In this document: positions 15,769-24,684 of the stretch, piece after piece
Numbering within the stretch: position 1 is the first letter of the stretch
Layout: every line of letters starts with the position of its first letter
Assembly (NCBI GenBank): GCA_963769765.1
Contig: CAVYNA010000003.1
Location: forward strand, 547,771-611,770
Direction: 5' to 3'
DNA length: 64,000 nt
From: Bog-756 sp963769765
Lineage (GTDB): Bacteria > Actinomycetota > Acidimicrobiia > Acidimicrobiales > RAAP-2
The notes under the pieces: model-generated
Databases searched by the model: none
Told to the model about the DNA's origin: nothing
Seen by the model: only the letters and a program-made list of their open reading frames with translations
Made by a program: the position numbers and the translations under genes

Positions 15769-16941
15769 CTACGCGGGCGAGCATCCGCCGGTGCTCACCG
15801 CGGCGGTCGACCCCTCCGCTCTTGCGACCCGGCCGACCACGCCTGGAGAGGTGAGGGCGTAGCCGATGTCACCGTTGGTCGTCGACCGCGAGAACACCAC
15901 GCCGACGACCTCGCCGTTGGGTTGGACGAGCGGTCCTCCCGAGTTGCCCGGACGCACGACCGCCTGGATCTCGTAGACATCCCGGAGGGTGAGGCCCTGG
16001 CCGTAGATGTCGCGTCCGACCGCCTGGAACTCTGCCATCACCCCGGCAGCGTCCACGGTGAAGGGACCGCCGCCCGGGTAGCCGAGGACGGCCGCCTGGG
16101 TACCACGCGGCACCGTCTGGGGATCCAGCGTCAGCGGCTGCTCGCCGAGACCGTCGACCCGCATGACCGCGAGGTCGTAGCTCGGATCGAAGAGCACCAC
16201 GGTCGTCCCGTGGGTCCCACTGCCATCCTCGACGAGCGGGTGGGCGATGCCTGCCACCACGTGCGCGTTGGTCGCGACCAGTCCGGGTGCGACGACGAAA
16301 CCCGAACCTTCTTGGATCTGCCCGCAGCCGTCGCCGACGACCTTGACCGTGGAGGCACCTGCGTGCGAGACGGCTTGCTGGAGCTGCGCGTCTCCCGGCA
16401 ACGCCACAGGTCCCGCGGACGAAGGGGCAAGCTGCGCGAACGCCTGCGGGAAGCCCTCGGCGGAGAGGAAGCTCTGGACCCGCGAGAAGACCGACGGCGG
16501 CGCCGGCAGCATCCCGTCGAGCCCGCGAATGATCCTCGACTGGGCGATCGAAGAGTTGAGCGCCATCGACGAGCTGTTGGCCAGGGTGCTCGCCAACAGC
16601 CACGCGGCGAGCAAGGTGGCCCCGACAGCGACGACCACCCCGAGTCCCGCGTCGATCGAACCGAAGATCCCATGATGGACACGGACGAAGACGACGTTGC
16701 CGAGCAGTCGACCGGCGACGCCACAGAAGACCGCGACCCCGACGACCGTCACAAGCGCGAGGGCGGTCCGCAACGAGGCGGTCCGCACGTGCCCGACGGT
16801 GACCGAAGCGAGCATCGCGCCCAAGTAGAGCCCGATCCAGAACCCGCCGAAGGTGAGGACCTGGACGACTGCGCCGAGGCGAATGCCCTGGATCGCCGCG
16901 AAGACGATCAGGATCACCACGATGACGTCGACGAGATTCAC
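15769..16941 (-). CDS. marP: MarP-like membrane-anchored serine protease
   Basis: A 390-residue protein with four N-terminal membrane segments of the CvpA type (residues about 1-120) and a periplasmic trypsin-like protease. The triad is His227 (TNAHVVAG), Asp256 (SYDLAVMRV) and Ser334 (RPGNSGGPL), close in number and spacing to MarP of M. tuberculosis (Rv3671c, 397 aa), which supports acid and oxidative stress survival by cleaving cell-wall enzymes. Two Cys (DGCGQ near 205 and CSPA at the end) could form the MarP redox-type disulfide, though this is uncertain. It is upstream of the GH15 gene with a spacer of 46 bases. Confidence 0.93.
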   Translation of the reverse strand: MNLVDVIVVILIVFAAIQGIRLGAVVQVLTFGGFWIGLYLGAMLASVTVGHVRTASLRTALALVTVVGVAVFCGVAGRLLGNVVFVRVHHGIFGSIDAGLGVVVAVGATLLAAWLLASTLANSSSMALNSSIAQSRIIRGLDGMLPAPPSVFSRVQSFLSAEGFPQAFAQLAPSSAGPVALPGDAQLQQAVSHAGASTVKVVGDGCGQIQEGSGFVVAPGLVATNAHVVAGIAHPLVEDGSGTHGTTVVLFDPSYDLAVMRVDGLGEQPLTLDPQTVPRGTQAAVLGYPGGGPFTVDAAGVMAEFQAVGRDIYGQGLTLRDVYEIQAVVRPGNSGGPLVQPNGEVVGVVFSRSTTNGDIGYALTSPGVVGRVARAEGSTAAVSTGGCSPA

Positions 16942-17139
16942 CGCGGTCTACCCGCGGCGGTCGCGGCCGAATGGCCGGCGGGAAGGGATGGGACGGGATG
17001 GGACGGTCACCGCCACGTACGGTAGACGGCACCCACACCGACCGAAACGTCATAGCGGTCGGCCGCCGTGCCAAGATCGTCACCGCCGGGGCGGGTGCGG
17101 TCCGACCCGCGCCGCCGCGTCGCAGAGAGGCCCGAGGTC

Positions 17140-18381
17140 ATGCGTGCTGAGAGACGATCCCCGGGCGACAGGCACCTGACGCGGACCTCCCACGGTCGTC
17201 GTCGCGTGCTCGCATGCGCCGTGTTCGTGCTCCTCGCGACGGCCTGCTCGACACCGGCCGCCCCGGGCGGTCCTTCGGCACCCTCCACGATCGCGTCGGG
17301 CTCGCCGTGGGTCGGTGCGTTCTCTGCAAGTGAGCTGCCCGTCCCGGTCAACTCGCTCCGCGCGGTCTCGTGCGCGAACGCGACCTCGTGCTGGGCCGTC
17401 GGCTCGACCGCCGGCATCGGTGGCGTACCGAACGGAGCCGCGCTCGTTGCGACCCGCGACGGCGGCGCGACCTGGACTCCCGAGTCCGTCCCAGCGACCG
17501 TCGGCTACCTCTCCGACGTGGCCTGTACCGACACCCGCCACTGCCTCGCGGTCGGCCAGGTCGACCAGTCGACCAACGGGCTCGGCGCAGTGGTCGGGAC
17601 GGTCGACGGTGGCGGGACGTGGAGCCTCCAGTCGCTGCCCGCGGGAACGACCGACGTCACCGCGGTCACCTGCCTCCCCAACCGCCACTGCATCGCCATG
17701 GCGGAGGCGGGCGCCTCGTCCTGGGCGCTCGCGACGAATGGTCCCGGGGCGGCGTGGCACCAGGCAGGCACCCTCCCCTCCGGCCTGCTCGGTGTGACCG
17801 CGGTGTCCTGCGCGGACGCGCTCCACTGCTGGGCGACCGCCCATACCGCGATCGACGTCGACCATCGGGCCGGAGCAGTCGCGACGACCGCGGACGGGGG
17901 TGCGACGTGGACGGCGGTGGCCGTCCCGTCGGGGGTCGGCACACTCGACGCGCTCTCCTGTTTCGACACGTCGCCGGCGCCGACAGCGTCGACGACCGCC
18001 GGCGAGGCCGCGCCGGTTGCGGCCTGGTGCGCCGTGGCGGGGACGACCGAGACCGGGCTCGACAACGCACGAACCGGGCGCGGGCTCGTGTTGACCACCG
18101 CCGACGGCGGCGCGTCGTGGACGAGCCAGCCCACGAGTGGCCTCGCGGCGGCCTGGACGGGGCTCTCCTGTCTCGCCCCCGGGTCGTGCGTGGCCGTCGG
18201 TGCCACCGTCGCGTCCGAGCCCGAAGCCGGCCTCGCGCTCTTCACCGACCCGTCCTCGAGTCCGTGGAGGCACGCGTCGGTCGTCCGGGTGCCGCTCTCC
18301 CTTGCCGCAGTGGACTGTGTCGCGCTGAGCGCCTGCGTGGCGGTCGGCCAGGCGGTGAGCCAGCGCCTGACCGGTGGGTGA
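17140..18381 (+). CDS. Secreted lipoprotein with seven-bladed CX5C beta-propeller
   Basis: A 413-residue lipoprotein. The signal peptide ends in the lipobox LLATAC (Cys about residue 32). The mature part is a repeat protein: seven units carry a C-x5-C pair followed by a hydrophobic AVG, for example SCANATSCWAVG, ACTDTRHCLAVG and DCVALSACVAVG, and most are paired with a DGGATW or similar Asp-box. The fifth unit has an insertion of about 20 residues between its Cys. This predicts a seven-bladed propeller with one disulfide per blade, displayed outside the membrane. Related repeats occur in sialidase/BNR and photosynthesis-assembly propellers. The ligand is unknown. The ATG at 17140 is chosen because it begins the signal peptide. 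Confidence 0.85.
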   Translation: MRAERRSPGDRHLTRTSHGRRRVLACAVFVLLATACSTPAAPGGPSAPSTIASGSPWVGAFSASELPVPVNSLRAVSCANATSCWAVGSTAGIGGVPNGAALVATRDGGATWTPESVPATVGYLSDVACTDTRHCLAVGQVDQSTNGLGAVVGTVDGGGTWSLQSLPAGTTDVTAVTCLPNRHCIAMAEAGASSWALATNGPGAAWHQAGTLPSGLLGVTAVSCADALHCWATAHTAIDVDHRAGAVATTADGGATWTAVAVPSGVGTLDALSCFDTSPAPTASTTAGEAAPVAAWCAVAGTTETGLDNARTGRGLVLTTADGGASWTSQPTSGLAAAWTGLSCLAPGSCVAVGATVASEPEAGLALFTDPSSSPWRHASVVRVPLSLAAVDCVALSACVAVGQAVSQRLTGG

Positions 18382-18408
18382 GAGCGCCAACTCGTCACAC
18401 CCGTTCCC

Positions 18409-18414
18409 TATGAT
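18409..18414 (+). promoter_or_regulatory. -10 element of the methyltransferase operon
   Basis: TATGAT, one base off the TATAAT consensus, sits 6 bases before the ATG of a short leader ORF at 18421. No good -35 is visible. Confidence 0.55.
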
Positions 18415-18420
18415 CGCCCC

Positions 18421-18483
18421 CATGACGAGTCTCGGGGCCCGGCGGCGCGCCGACCGCAACGCCACCCGGGGGGATCACCCGTG
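18421..18483 (+). CDS. Leader ORF (20 codons) coupled to the DNA methyltransferase
   Basis: An ATG directly behind the TATGAT hexamer opens a 20-codon frame (starting MTSLGARRRADRN) with five Arg codons. Its TGA overlaps the methyltransferase GTG as GTGA. A GGGGGGA stretch inside it acts as the ribosome site for the next gene. The arrangement suggests a leaderless upstream ORF that couples or tunes methyltransferase translation. It is short, so it could also be chance. Confidence 0.4.
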
Positions 18484-19965
18484 AGCAGGGTCGAGGCGAT
18501 CGGCCCCCCGCTCCGCCGGCGTGCGACCGCGACGTCGGCCTTCGGTGTCGGACGGCGCGAAGCCCACGACGCCTCGCAGTTCTACGCGCGCTTCACCCCA
18601 CCGCGGCTCTCCGACGACGATGCCGTGGCCCCGCACTCGACGCGCGACCGGATCTGGGTGGGCGACGCACGCGAGATGGACCGGTTCGGCGAGGTGGCGG
18701 ACGACTCGGTGGCGCTCGTCGTGACCTCACCCCCCTACTTCGCAGGCAAGGAGTACGAGGCATCGCTCGGGGTCGGACACGTTCCGGCAGACTACGACGA
18801 CTACCTCCGCATGCTCGGGGACGTGTTCGGCGAGTGCTATGCGAAGCTCGAGCCCGGCGGACGCATCGCGGTCAATGTCGCCAATCTCGGTCGCAAGCCC
18901 TACCGCTCGCTGTCGCGCGACGTGATCGACGTCCTCGAACGGCTCGGCTTCCTGCTGCGCGGCGAGATCGTCTGGCAGAAGAGCCAGGCCGCCGGCGGCT
19001 CGTGCGCATGGGGTACCTACCAACGACCCGGCAACCCGGTCCTCCGCGACGTCACCGAGCGGGTTGTCGTCGCGGGAAAGGGTCGCTTCGACCGCGCCCT
19101 CACCCCGGCCGAGCGGGCCGGACGTGGCCTGCCGTGCGAGGGCACCATCAGCATGGACGAGTTCATCGACGCGACCATCGACCTCTGGGACCTCCCCTCC
19201 GAGTCGGCCACCCAGGTCGGCCACCCCGCGCCGTTCCCCGTCGAGCTCCCACGACGCCTCATCGAGCTCTACACCTACCGCGGCGACCTCGTGCTCGATC
19301 CCTTCATGGGCTCGGGATCGACGGCGGTCGCCGCAGTGCGGACCGAGCGTTACTACGTCGGATTCGACACCGACCCCGAGTACGTCGCGCTCGCCGAGCG
19401 GCGGGTCACCGACGAGCGGAAAGCGCGGGAGGCACCGGACGAGCGGATGCGTCGTATCACCGTCGGTCCGGGCCGCACTCCCGTCCGGTTCGTGGCGGGC
19501 GTCGCCACCGAGGAGCGGGCAGTCGCCGAGGGTCGCAAGGCGAGCGAGGTCGCGCTGGGAGCGCTCACCGCCGCCGGGTTCACCTCGATCGAACGAGACG
19601 TCGCATTCCGAGACCTCGGGGTGACCGTCGACGTCCGGGCGACCGACTCGGCCGGTGCGACGTGGCTGTTCCTACTCGCCGGCGCCTTCTCCGCGACTCG
19701 GCCCGGGCTGCGGCGGGCGGAGGTCATGTGGCGGGCACTCGGCGCTGCCGCCGTGTTGGCGGCCGCACGCCAGGACGGGCGGGCCGACCTCGGTCCCGTC
19801 ATCCTCCTCACCACCGACCGGCCGGCCCCGCGGAGCGCAGGCGACCGGGCGCTCGCCGCCGCCACGGGAGGCAGCGGGCCTGTCCGCGATGTCGTCGAGC
19901 TGCTCGATGCCGGGGCCGCTGCCCGCCTCGCAACCCATGCGGCGGGTGGGATGCCTACGACATGA
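18481..19965 (+). CDS. Site-specific DNA methyltransferase with C-terminal extra domain
   Basis: A 494-residue protein. Motif IV TSPPY is at residues 82-86 and the SAM-binding motif DPFMGSGST at 273-281, so the order is IV then I, the beta class of N4-cytosine or N6-adenine methyltransferases. TSPPY favours N4-cytosine or N6-adenine without deciding between them. Residues 340-490 form a separate domain (VDVRATDSAGATWLF, then AGAFSATRPGLRR and RALGAAAVL) that looks like a PD-(D/E)XK-type strand-helix layout with altered catalytic positions; this is an inference. The next gene is a candidate nuclease, so the pair may be a restriction-modification system. It starts at GTG overlapping the leader ORF. 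Confidence 0.9.
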   Translation: MSRVEAIGPPLRRRATATSAFGVGRREAHDASQFYARFTPPRLSDDDAVAPHSTRDRIWVGDAREMDRFGEVADDSVALVVTSPPYFAGKEYEASLGVGHVPADYDDYLRMLGDVFGECYAKLEPGGRIAVNVANLGRKPYRSLSRDVIDVLERLGFLLRGEIVWQKSQAAGGSCAWGTYQRPGNPVLRDVTERVVVAGKGRFDRALTPAERAGRGLPCEGTISMDEFIDATIDLWDLPSESATQVGHPAPFPVELPRRLIELYTYRGDLVLDPFMGSGSTAVAAVRTERYYVGFDTDPEYVALAERRVTDERKAREAPDERMRRITVGPGRTPVRFVAGVATEERAVAEGRKASEVALGALTAAGFTSIERDVAFRDLGVTVDVRATDSAGATWLFLLAGAFSATRPGLRRAEVMWRALGAAAVLAAARQDGRADLGPVILLTTDRPAPRSAGDRALAAATGGSGPVRDVVELLDAGAAARLATHAAGGMPTT

Positions 19966-19989
19966 CCGATCCGGGCCAGGCGGCCATGG

Positions 19990-21048
19990 ATGCCTGACGA
20001 CCGGACCACGATCACCGAGCTGGGGACCGCACTCGGCACGCTGCCTTTCGACGGACCGGCCGAAGCGCTCGCCGCACGCCCCGCCGAGCTGCACATCGAG
20101 GCGCCGACCTGGGACGCACTCGGCTCGATCGTGCGGTCGGGCCGGTTCGCCGGCGAGCTGGCGGTTGCATTCGCCAACGGACGCTCCTTTCTCGAGGTGG
20201 ACGACGGCTTGCGTGGACGGTCGCCGCGCACGATCGAGTGGACCGGGGGCCGCCGACCCCCCGGCGACGAGGTCGCCCCCATCGACCTCCGCATCGACCA
20301 CGTCTTCCTCGTGAGCTGCAAGTACGAGTCGGACATCGTCGCGAACGCGTCCCCGGCCCGACTCTTCGACGGTCTGCTCGCCACCTCGGGGACGTGGGAG
20401 CGGAGCGACTGGTACGAGTCGGTCGCACCCACGGAGCTCACCGACCTCTACCGGGCCTGCCTCGCGGCGGTCGGCCTCGAGGGCCTCCCCTCCCGTCCCG
20501 GCGAATGCACCCGTGAGCAGTTGGAGCAGCTGCAGACTTCGCTCGGGCGCAGGAACTACCCCGATGCAAGATCCCAGCAGGCCTACGCCGCACTTTGCCG
20601 CGCGGTGAGCGCCGCCTCGGCGACGCGCTGGCGGGCGGGGCTCGCGACGAGCGGCATCGCCGCCCAGCACATGCTCTGGCGCCTCCTGCGAATCGGCAGC
20701 GCGCCGTACTTCGTCCTCGGGCGCGACCGGAAGTCCGGCTCACCGGCTCGGATGCGCGTGTCGAGCCCGTGGGACTGGCGCGAGCGCTTCTCGGTCGAGG
20801 ACTTCGAGGTCGCCCCGGCCTCGGTCGGTCAGCCGAGGGTCGATTGGCGGTTCGCCTGCCTCGACAGCGACACCGGCACGATCGTGCCCGTCGAGGGCCA
20901 TGTCGAGATCCGCTGGAGCCACGGGCGATTCGTGCAGCCTCCGGAGGCCAAGGTCTACCTCGACACGCCGATGGCGCGGCTGCCCGGCTACCACCCGTTG
21001 ACGGACGAAGGCGGACCCCAGCTCGCGCTCTGGCCGGCCGCCGAGTGA
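19990..21048 (+). CDS. Putative PD-(D/E)XK-like nuclease partner of the methyltransferase
   Basis: A 352-residue protein with no family I can name. Residues 97-112 read PIDLRIDHVFLVSCKY: an Asp99/Asp103 strand followed by a strand ending in Ser-Cys-Lys111, which mimics the D...(E/Q)xK core of Mrr-type and other PD-(D/E)XK nucleases. Glu69 lies in the preceding helix region. The rest is helical, with a strand-rich C terminus. It starts 24 bases after the methyltransferase stop, and its stop overlaps the next gene as GTGA, so the three are co-transcribed. Restriction activity is inferred from context and the motif; the SCK in place of ExK would be unusual. Confidence 0.7.
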   Translation: MPDDRTTITELGTALGTLPFDGPAEALAARPAELHIEAPTWDALGSIVRSGRFAGELAVAFANGRSFLEVDDGLRGRSPRTIEWTGGRRPPGDEVAPIDLRIDHVFLVSCKYESDIVANASPARLFDGLLATSGTWERSDWYESVAPTELTDLYRACLAAVGLEGLPSRPGECTREQLEQLQTSLGRRNYPDARSQQAYAALCRAVSAASATRWRAGLATSGIAAQHMLWRLLRIGSAPYFVLGRDRKSGSPARMRVSSPWDWRERFSVEDFEVAPASVGQPRVDWRFACLDSDTGTIVPVEGHVEIRWSHGRFVQPPEAKVYLDTPMARLPGYHPLTDEGGPQLALWPAAE

Positions 21049-21638
21049 ACGACCTGGCGGACCAACCCGAAGGCGGTGGACCGGCGGAGTGGGACGGCGA
21101 GCGCTACCAGCGACGGTTCGACGACCTCGCCGCGTCCGGCGTCGACGTCCACGGCGAAGCCGACTTCGTGGACTCCCTCCGCCCAGGCTCGGTGCTCGAC
21201 GCGGGGTGCGGCACCGGGCGGGTCGCGATCGAGCTCGCCCGTCGAGGCATCGGCGTCGTCGGGATCGACCGCGACGCGTCGATGGTCGCCGCGGCGGCCC
21301 GCCGAGCGCCGGACCTCGTCTGGCTGGTCGGTGACCTCACAGATCCCGACTGCGACCTCGGACGTCGCTTCGACGTGGTGGTGATGGCCGGCAACGTCCC
21401 GGTCTTCACTCCGCCAGGCACCCAACCCGCCCTCGTCGCCGGCTGCGCGCGCCACCTGGCACCGGGTGGTCGATTGGTTGCCGGTTTCCAGCTCGACCGG
21501 GGCTACGCGGTCGACACCTACGACCGGGACTGCGAAAGGGTCGGACTCGAGCTCGTCGAGCGCTTCTCGACCTGGTCGCGCGCCCCATTCGGTGACGACG
21601 ACGCCTACGCGGTCTCGGTTCACCGGGCGGTCGGCTGA
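21045..21638 (+). CDS. Class I SAM-dependent methyltransferase
   Basis: A 197-residue Rossmann-fold methyltransferase. Motif I is VLDAGCGTGRVAIEL (residues about 50-64), followed by the acidic VVGIDRDASMV and the FDVVVMAGNVP strand. There is no TM helix or DNA-binding domain. It begins at GTG overlapping the previous stop and is the third gene of the operon, with a clear translational coupling. Small methyltransferases of this kind act on metabolites or proteins; whether it contributes to the upstream DNA methyltransferase/nuclease pair or is a bystander cannot be told. Confidence 0.85.
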   Translation: MNDLADQPEGGGPAEWDGERYQRRFDDLAASGVDVHGEADFVDSLRPGSVLDAGCGTGRVAIELARRGIGVVGIDRDASMVAAAARRAPDLVWLVGDLTDPDCDLGRRFDVVVMAGNVPVFTPPGTQPALVAGCARHLAPGGRLVAGFQLDRGYAVDTYDRDCERVGLELVERFSTWSRAPFGDDDAYAVSVHRAVG

Positions 21639-21689
21639 GCACATCGGGGCGTCCGGGTCGACCGACGACCAACTCTGCGATCATGGCTC

Positions 21690-23075
21690 GTGCCCGACAA
21701 CACGACCAGCGAACGCAATCCGATGTTCGTCTACGACGAGGCCCTCGCCGATCTCGTCCTCGACTACTGCAGGTGGCGGCTCGCCCTCGATCCCGTGCCT
21801 CTCGACTTCGGCGGTGCGCACGCGACCTCCCTCGCGGCGAGTCTCGAGGGGCTGATCGGAGCCGCGGGAACCGATCCCCGACGGATCATGGACGTGTTCG
21901 ATCACGAGCTCGCGACCGCTGTGGTCTCGTGCGACAGCCCCCGTTTCCTCTCCTTCATCCCTGCCGCGCCGACCAAGGCTGCACTCCTGTTCGACATGGT
22001 CGTCGCCTGCTCGTCCCTGCAGGGGACCTCGTGGATGGAGGCGGCCGGAGCAGTCGCTGCGGAGAACCAGGCGCTCGGCGTCCTCGCCGATCTGGCCGGC
22101 CTCCCGACACATGCTGGTGGCTGCTTCGTCTCGGGTGGTTCGGCGGGGAACCTCTCCGCACTCATGGTCGCCAGGGACACTGCCGCATACCGCCGCGGCG
22201 ACCGCACTCCGACGAGGCCCCTCGTCGCGATCAGCGAGGAGGCGCACTCCTCAGTCGGCAAGGCGCTCGCCGTCCTCGCGGTCGAACCGCTGCTCGTACC
22301 CTGCGAGGACCACCGCCTCACCGCGAGCGTCCTGCGTGCGGCGCTCGACGGCCACCCGCGCCGCGACGACGTGATCGCGGTGGTCGCAACCGGCGGGACC
22401 ACCAACGCCGGCATCGTCGACGACCTCGCCGGTGTGGGCCAGGTGGCCGAAGAGCGGTCCCTCTGGTACCACGTGGACGGCGCGTACGGGTGTGCGGCCC
22501 TGTTCGCGCCTTCCACGCGGGAGCGCTTCGTCGGCATCGAAACCGTCGACTCGTTCGTCGTCGATCCGCACAAGTGGCTCTTCGCCCCCTTCGACTGCGC
22601 CGCGCTCCTCTACCGCGAACCACAACTTGCGAAGGCTGTGCACACCCAGGATGCGTCCTACCTCGACGTGCTCCACCGCGACGCACCGGAGGAGTGGAAC
22701 CCGAGCGACTACGCATACCATCTGACCCGGCGCGCCCGCGGATTGCCGCTGTGGTTCTCGCTCGCGGTCAACGGCACCGACGCCTACCGCGACGCCGTCG
22801 AGACCGTCCTCGCGACCACACAGGCGTGTGCGGACCTCATCGACGGGATCCCCTTCCTCGAGCTCGTCCGCCGGCCCGAGCTCTCGATCATCCTCTTCGA
22901 GCGGACCGGGTGGGGAAGGGCCGAGTACGAGGCGTGGTCCGCCCGCCTCCTCGCCGACCAGATCGGCTTCGTGGTGCCGACGGCCTGGGAGGGCCGGTCG
23001 GTCGCGCGCCTCGCGCTCTTGCATCCGGACACCACGGTCGCCATCGTCGAGGAGATCGTCTCGACGATGGCGTGA
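21690..23075 (+). CDS. PLP-dependent group II amino-acid decarboxylase
   Basis: A 461-residue enzyme of the aromatic-L-amino-acid/glutamate decarboxylase fold-type I family. The PLP lysine is Lys295 in VDPHKWLF, preceded by the substrate pocket VDGAYG and TGGTTNAG. It decarboxylates an amino acid to an amine in the cytoplasm; the substrate (Trp, Tyr, DOPA, Glu, others) is not determinable. It starts at GTG 52 bases after the methyltransferase and is probably a separate function in the same direction. The length is normal for the family. Confidence 0.92.
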   Translation: MPDNTTSERNPMFVYDEALADLVLDYCRWRLALDPVPLDFGGAHATSLAASLEGLIGAAGTDPRRIMDVFDHELATAVVSCDSPRFLSFIPAAPTKAALLFDMVVACSSLQGTSWMEAAGAVAAENQALGVLADLAGLPTHAGGCFVSGGSAGNLSALMVARDTAAYRRGDRTPTRPLVAISEEAHSSVGKALAVLAVEPLLVPCEDHRLTASVLRAALDGHPRRDDVIAVVATGGTTNAGIVDDLAGVGQVAEERSLWYHVDGAYGCAALFAPSTRERFVGIETVDSFVVDPHKWLFAPFDCAALLYREPQLAKAVHTQDASYLDVLHRDAPEEWNPSDYAYHLTRRARGLPLWFSLAVNGTDAYRDAVETVLATTQACADLIDGIPFLELVRRPELSIILFERTGWGRAEYEAWSARLLADQIGFVVPTAWEGRSVARLALLHPDTTVAIVEEIVSTMA

Positions 23076-23096
23076 GTCACGCGTCGCAGGGTCGGC

Positions 23097-23519
23097 TCAG
23101 GTGTACCCCTGCATGATGTGCTCGATCCACCACACGGGCGCGGCGTTCATCAGGGTCTGGAGGTCCCAGTAGTCCCACCACCGCACGATGGAGCCGCCTC
23201 GGAGCTCCATCACCGAGACGAAGGGCAACCGGACCTGCTCGCCGGTCTGCCAGTGCCAGGTCTCGGCGTGCTCGGTCACGACGACGTCGCCCTCGCCCAC
23301 CATCGTCGACAGCTCGTGTTCGTACCCCGAGATGCGCTCGAGCCCGAGACGGAGTCGGGCGACGATCTGGGTGGGTCCGTGCGCGACGTCGTCCTCAGGC
23401 GAAGGGACGTCGGTGTACTCGCTGTCCTCGGTGAAGAACGTCCCGATCCGCTCCCAGTCGCGTTCGTACAGCGCGTCCCAGAACGACCGCGCGACCTCTT
23501 TGTTGGCACTGGCGTCCAT
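23097..23519 (-). CDS. Limonene-1,2-epoxide hydrolase/SnoaL-like protein
   Basis: A 140-residue NTF2-like alpha+beta barrel protein. The LEH-type features are SFWDALYERDWERIGTFFTED at the N terminus, with HAETWHWQTGEQVRLPFVSV and IVRWWDYWDLQTLM in the strands. The catalytic Asp-Arg-Asp set of LEH is only partly identifiable (Asp in WWDYWD, Arg in ARLRLG), so hydrolase activity is plausible but unproven. A GAGGAGG ribosome site is directly upstream. It stands alone between convergent and same-strand genes. Confidence 0.8.
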   Translation of the reverse strand: MDASANKEVARSFWDALYERDWERIGTFFTEDSEYTDVPSPEDDVAHGPTQIVARLRLGLERISGYEHELSTMVGEGDVVVTEHAETWHWQTGEQVRLPFVSVMELRGGSIVRWWDYWDLQTLMNAAPVWWIEHIMQGYT

Positions 23520-23578
23520 CGAACCTCCTCGTCGTCGATCTGCTCGGTATCGGGAAGTGCCCGGGCCGCACCGATCGG

Positions 23579-24541
23579 TCAGGCCGGTGCCAGCACCGTG
23601 ACGAAGTCACGTGTCCACCCCGACACATACTGAGTGGCCGGTCGATACTGTCCGGGCACCCCGGCCGACAGCGGTCCGCCGGGAGATGCGGCGAAGGCGA
23701 GCTGGACCCACTCGGGATTGATGTCGAGCTCCATTGCGGTCGTGACACCCGCACCCACCAGTGCGCCGGCGACATCGCCCGGCAAGGCGTTCATGCTGCC
23801 CGCGTAGACGAGGTTGCCCGCGGTGTCCTGCCCGAGGGCACTCCTTGCGACGACGCTGCCGCCCCCGAGCGTCGCACCCCAGGCGGCGATGTCGTTGACC
23901 TGCGGGCTCGGCTGGCCGCCCGCCACGAGGGGGGCGAGGTTCTGCCGCACGCTTGCGACCTGCTCGCCGGCGGCAGGGGTGCCCCGGCCCCAGATCCCGA
24001 CGTGCCCCGTGCCGTTGGCATCGACCACCAGGCTGGCCACCCCGGTCTGCAGCGGGACGAGAACCTGGCCGTTGAGCTCGAACCCGCCCACGCCGGTCGA
24101 CGACTCGAACCCGCCGTTGAATACCGCGAGCAATGCCGGCGTCTCGTCGGGCCCGATCGTCGATCCAGCGTCCGCAGCGACGGTGGCCGCGCCGGTCGGG
24201 GGGTCCGAGCTCCCGACGTGGAGGCCGAAGCGGGTCACACCGGCCCGGAACCGGAAGAGCGTGACCGAGTGGCCGTCGGGACCGGTCACCGTCTGCTGGT
24301 CGACCGCGATCTTGCCGTTGGCCGACGAGTCGACCGTCCACCCCGGTTGCTCGGTCGTGGTGGTGGTCGGCGGCACGGTGGTCGTCGTCGGCCTCGGCGG
24401 CGCCGAGCTCGCACCCGTCGCGGCCGAGCCCGATGCGCATCCGGCGAGGAACAGGCAGGCCGCCACGGCCACCGCTCCGGCGCCGAGAGCCTGGCACCCG
24501 CCGAGAGGTGCGCGTCGTCGCTCCCTGATCGGCCGGTGCAC
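23579..24541 (-). CDS. Lipoprotein of the phosphodiester glycosidase (NAGPA/DUF2233) family
   Basis: A 320-residue exported protein. The signal peptide ends in lipobox LAGCASG, then a Thr/Pro linker (TTTTVPPTTTTTEQP). The rest resembles the NAGPA/DUF2233 fold: AVFNGGFESSTG, IAAWGATLGG and AMELDINPEWVQLAF, where the D-x-N-x-E/W motif holds the usual active-site position. Family members remove GlcNAc-like caps or cleave phosphodiesters at the cell surface. It starts at GTG near 24541. It is divergent from the Rieske gene by about 140 bases. Function is family-level only. Confidence 0.78.
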   Translation of the reverse strand: MHRPIRERRRAPLGGCQALGAGAVAVAACLFLAGCASGSAATGASSAPPRPTTTTVPPTTTTTEQPGWTVDSSANGKIAVDQQTVTGPDGHSVTLFRFRAGVTRFGLHVGSSDPPTGAATVAADAGSTIGPDETPALLAVFNGGFESSTGVGGFELNGQVLVPLQTGVASLVVDANGTGHVGIWGRGTPAAGEQVASVRQNLAPLVAGGQPSPQVNDIAAWGATLGGGSVVARSALGQDTAGNLVYAGSMNALPGDVAGALVGAGVTTAMELDINPEWVQLAFAASPGGPLSAGVPGQYRPATQYVSGWTRDFVTVLAPA

Positions 24542-24684
24542 GGCACGTGAGCATACGAGGACTCAGCACCCGCAGCGGGTCGCACGGGCCGACCGTCGTC
24601 GGGTGGGCACCACGGAGTGACTGTCCGGCAACCTGGCACAATGCGCCGTGGGTCACCGGAGGGCGACCGCCGGAGAGGAGCGAG

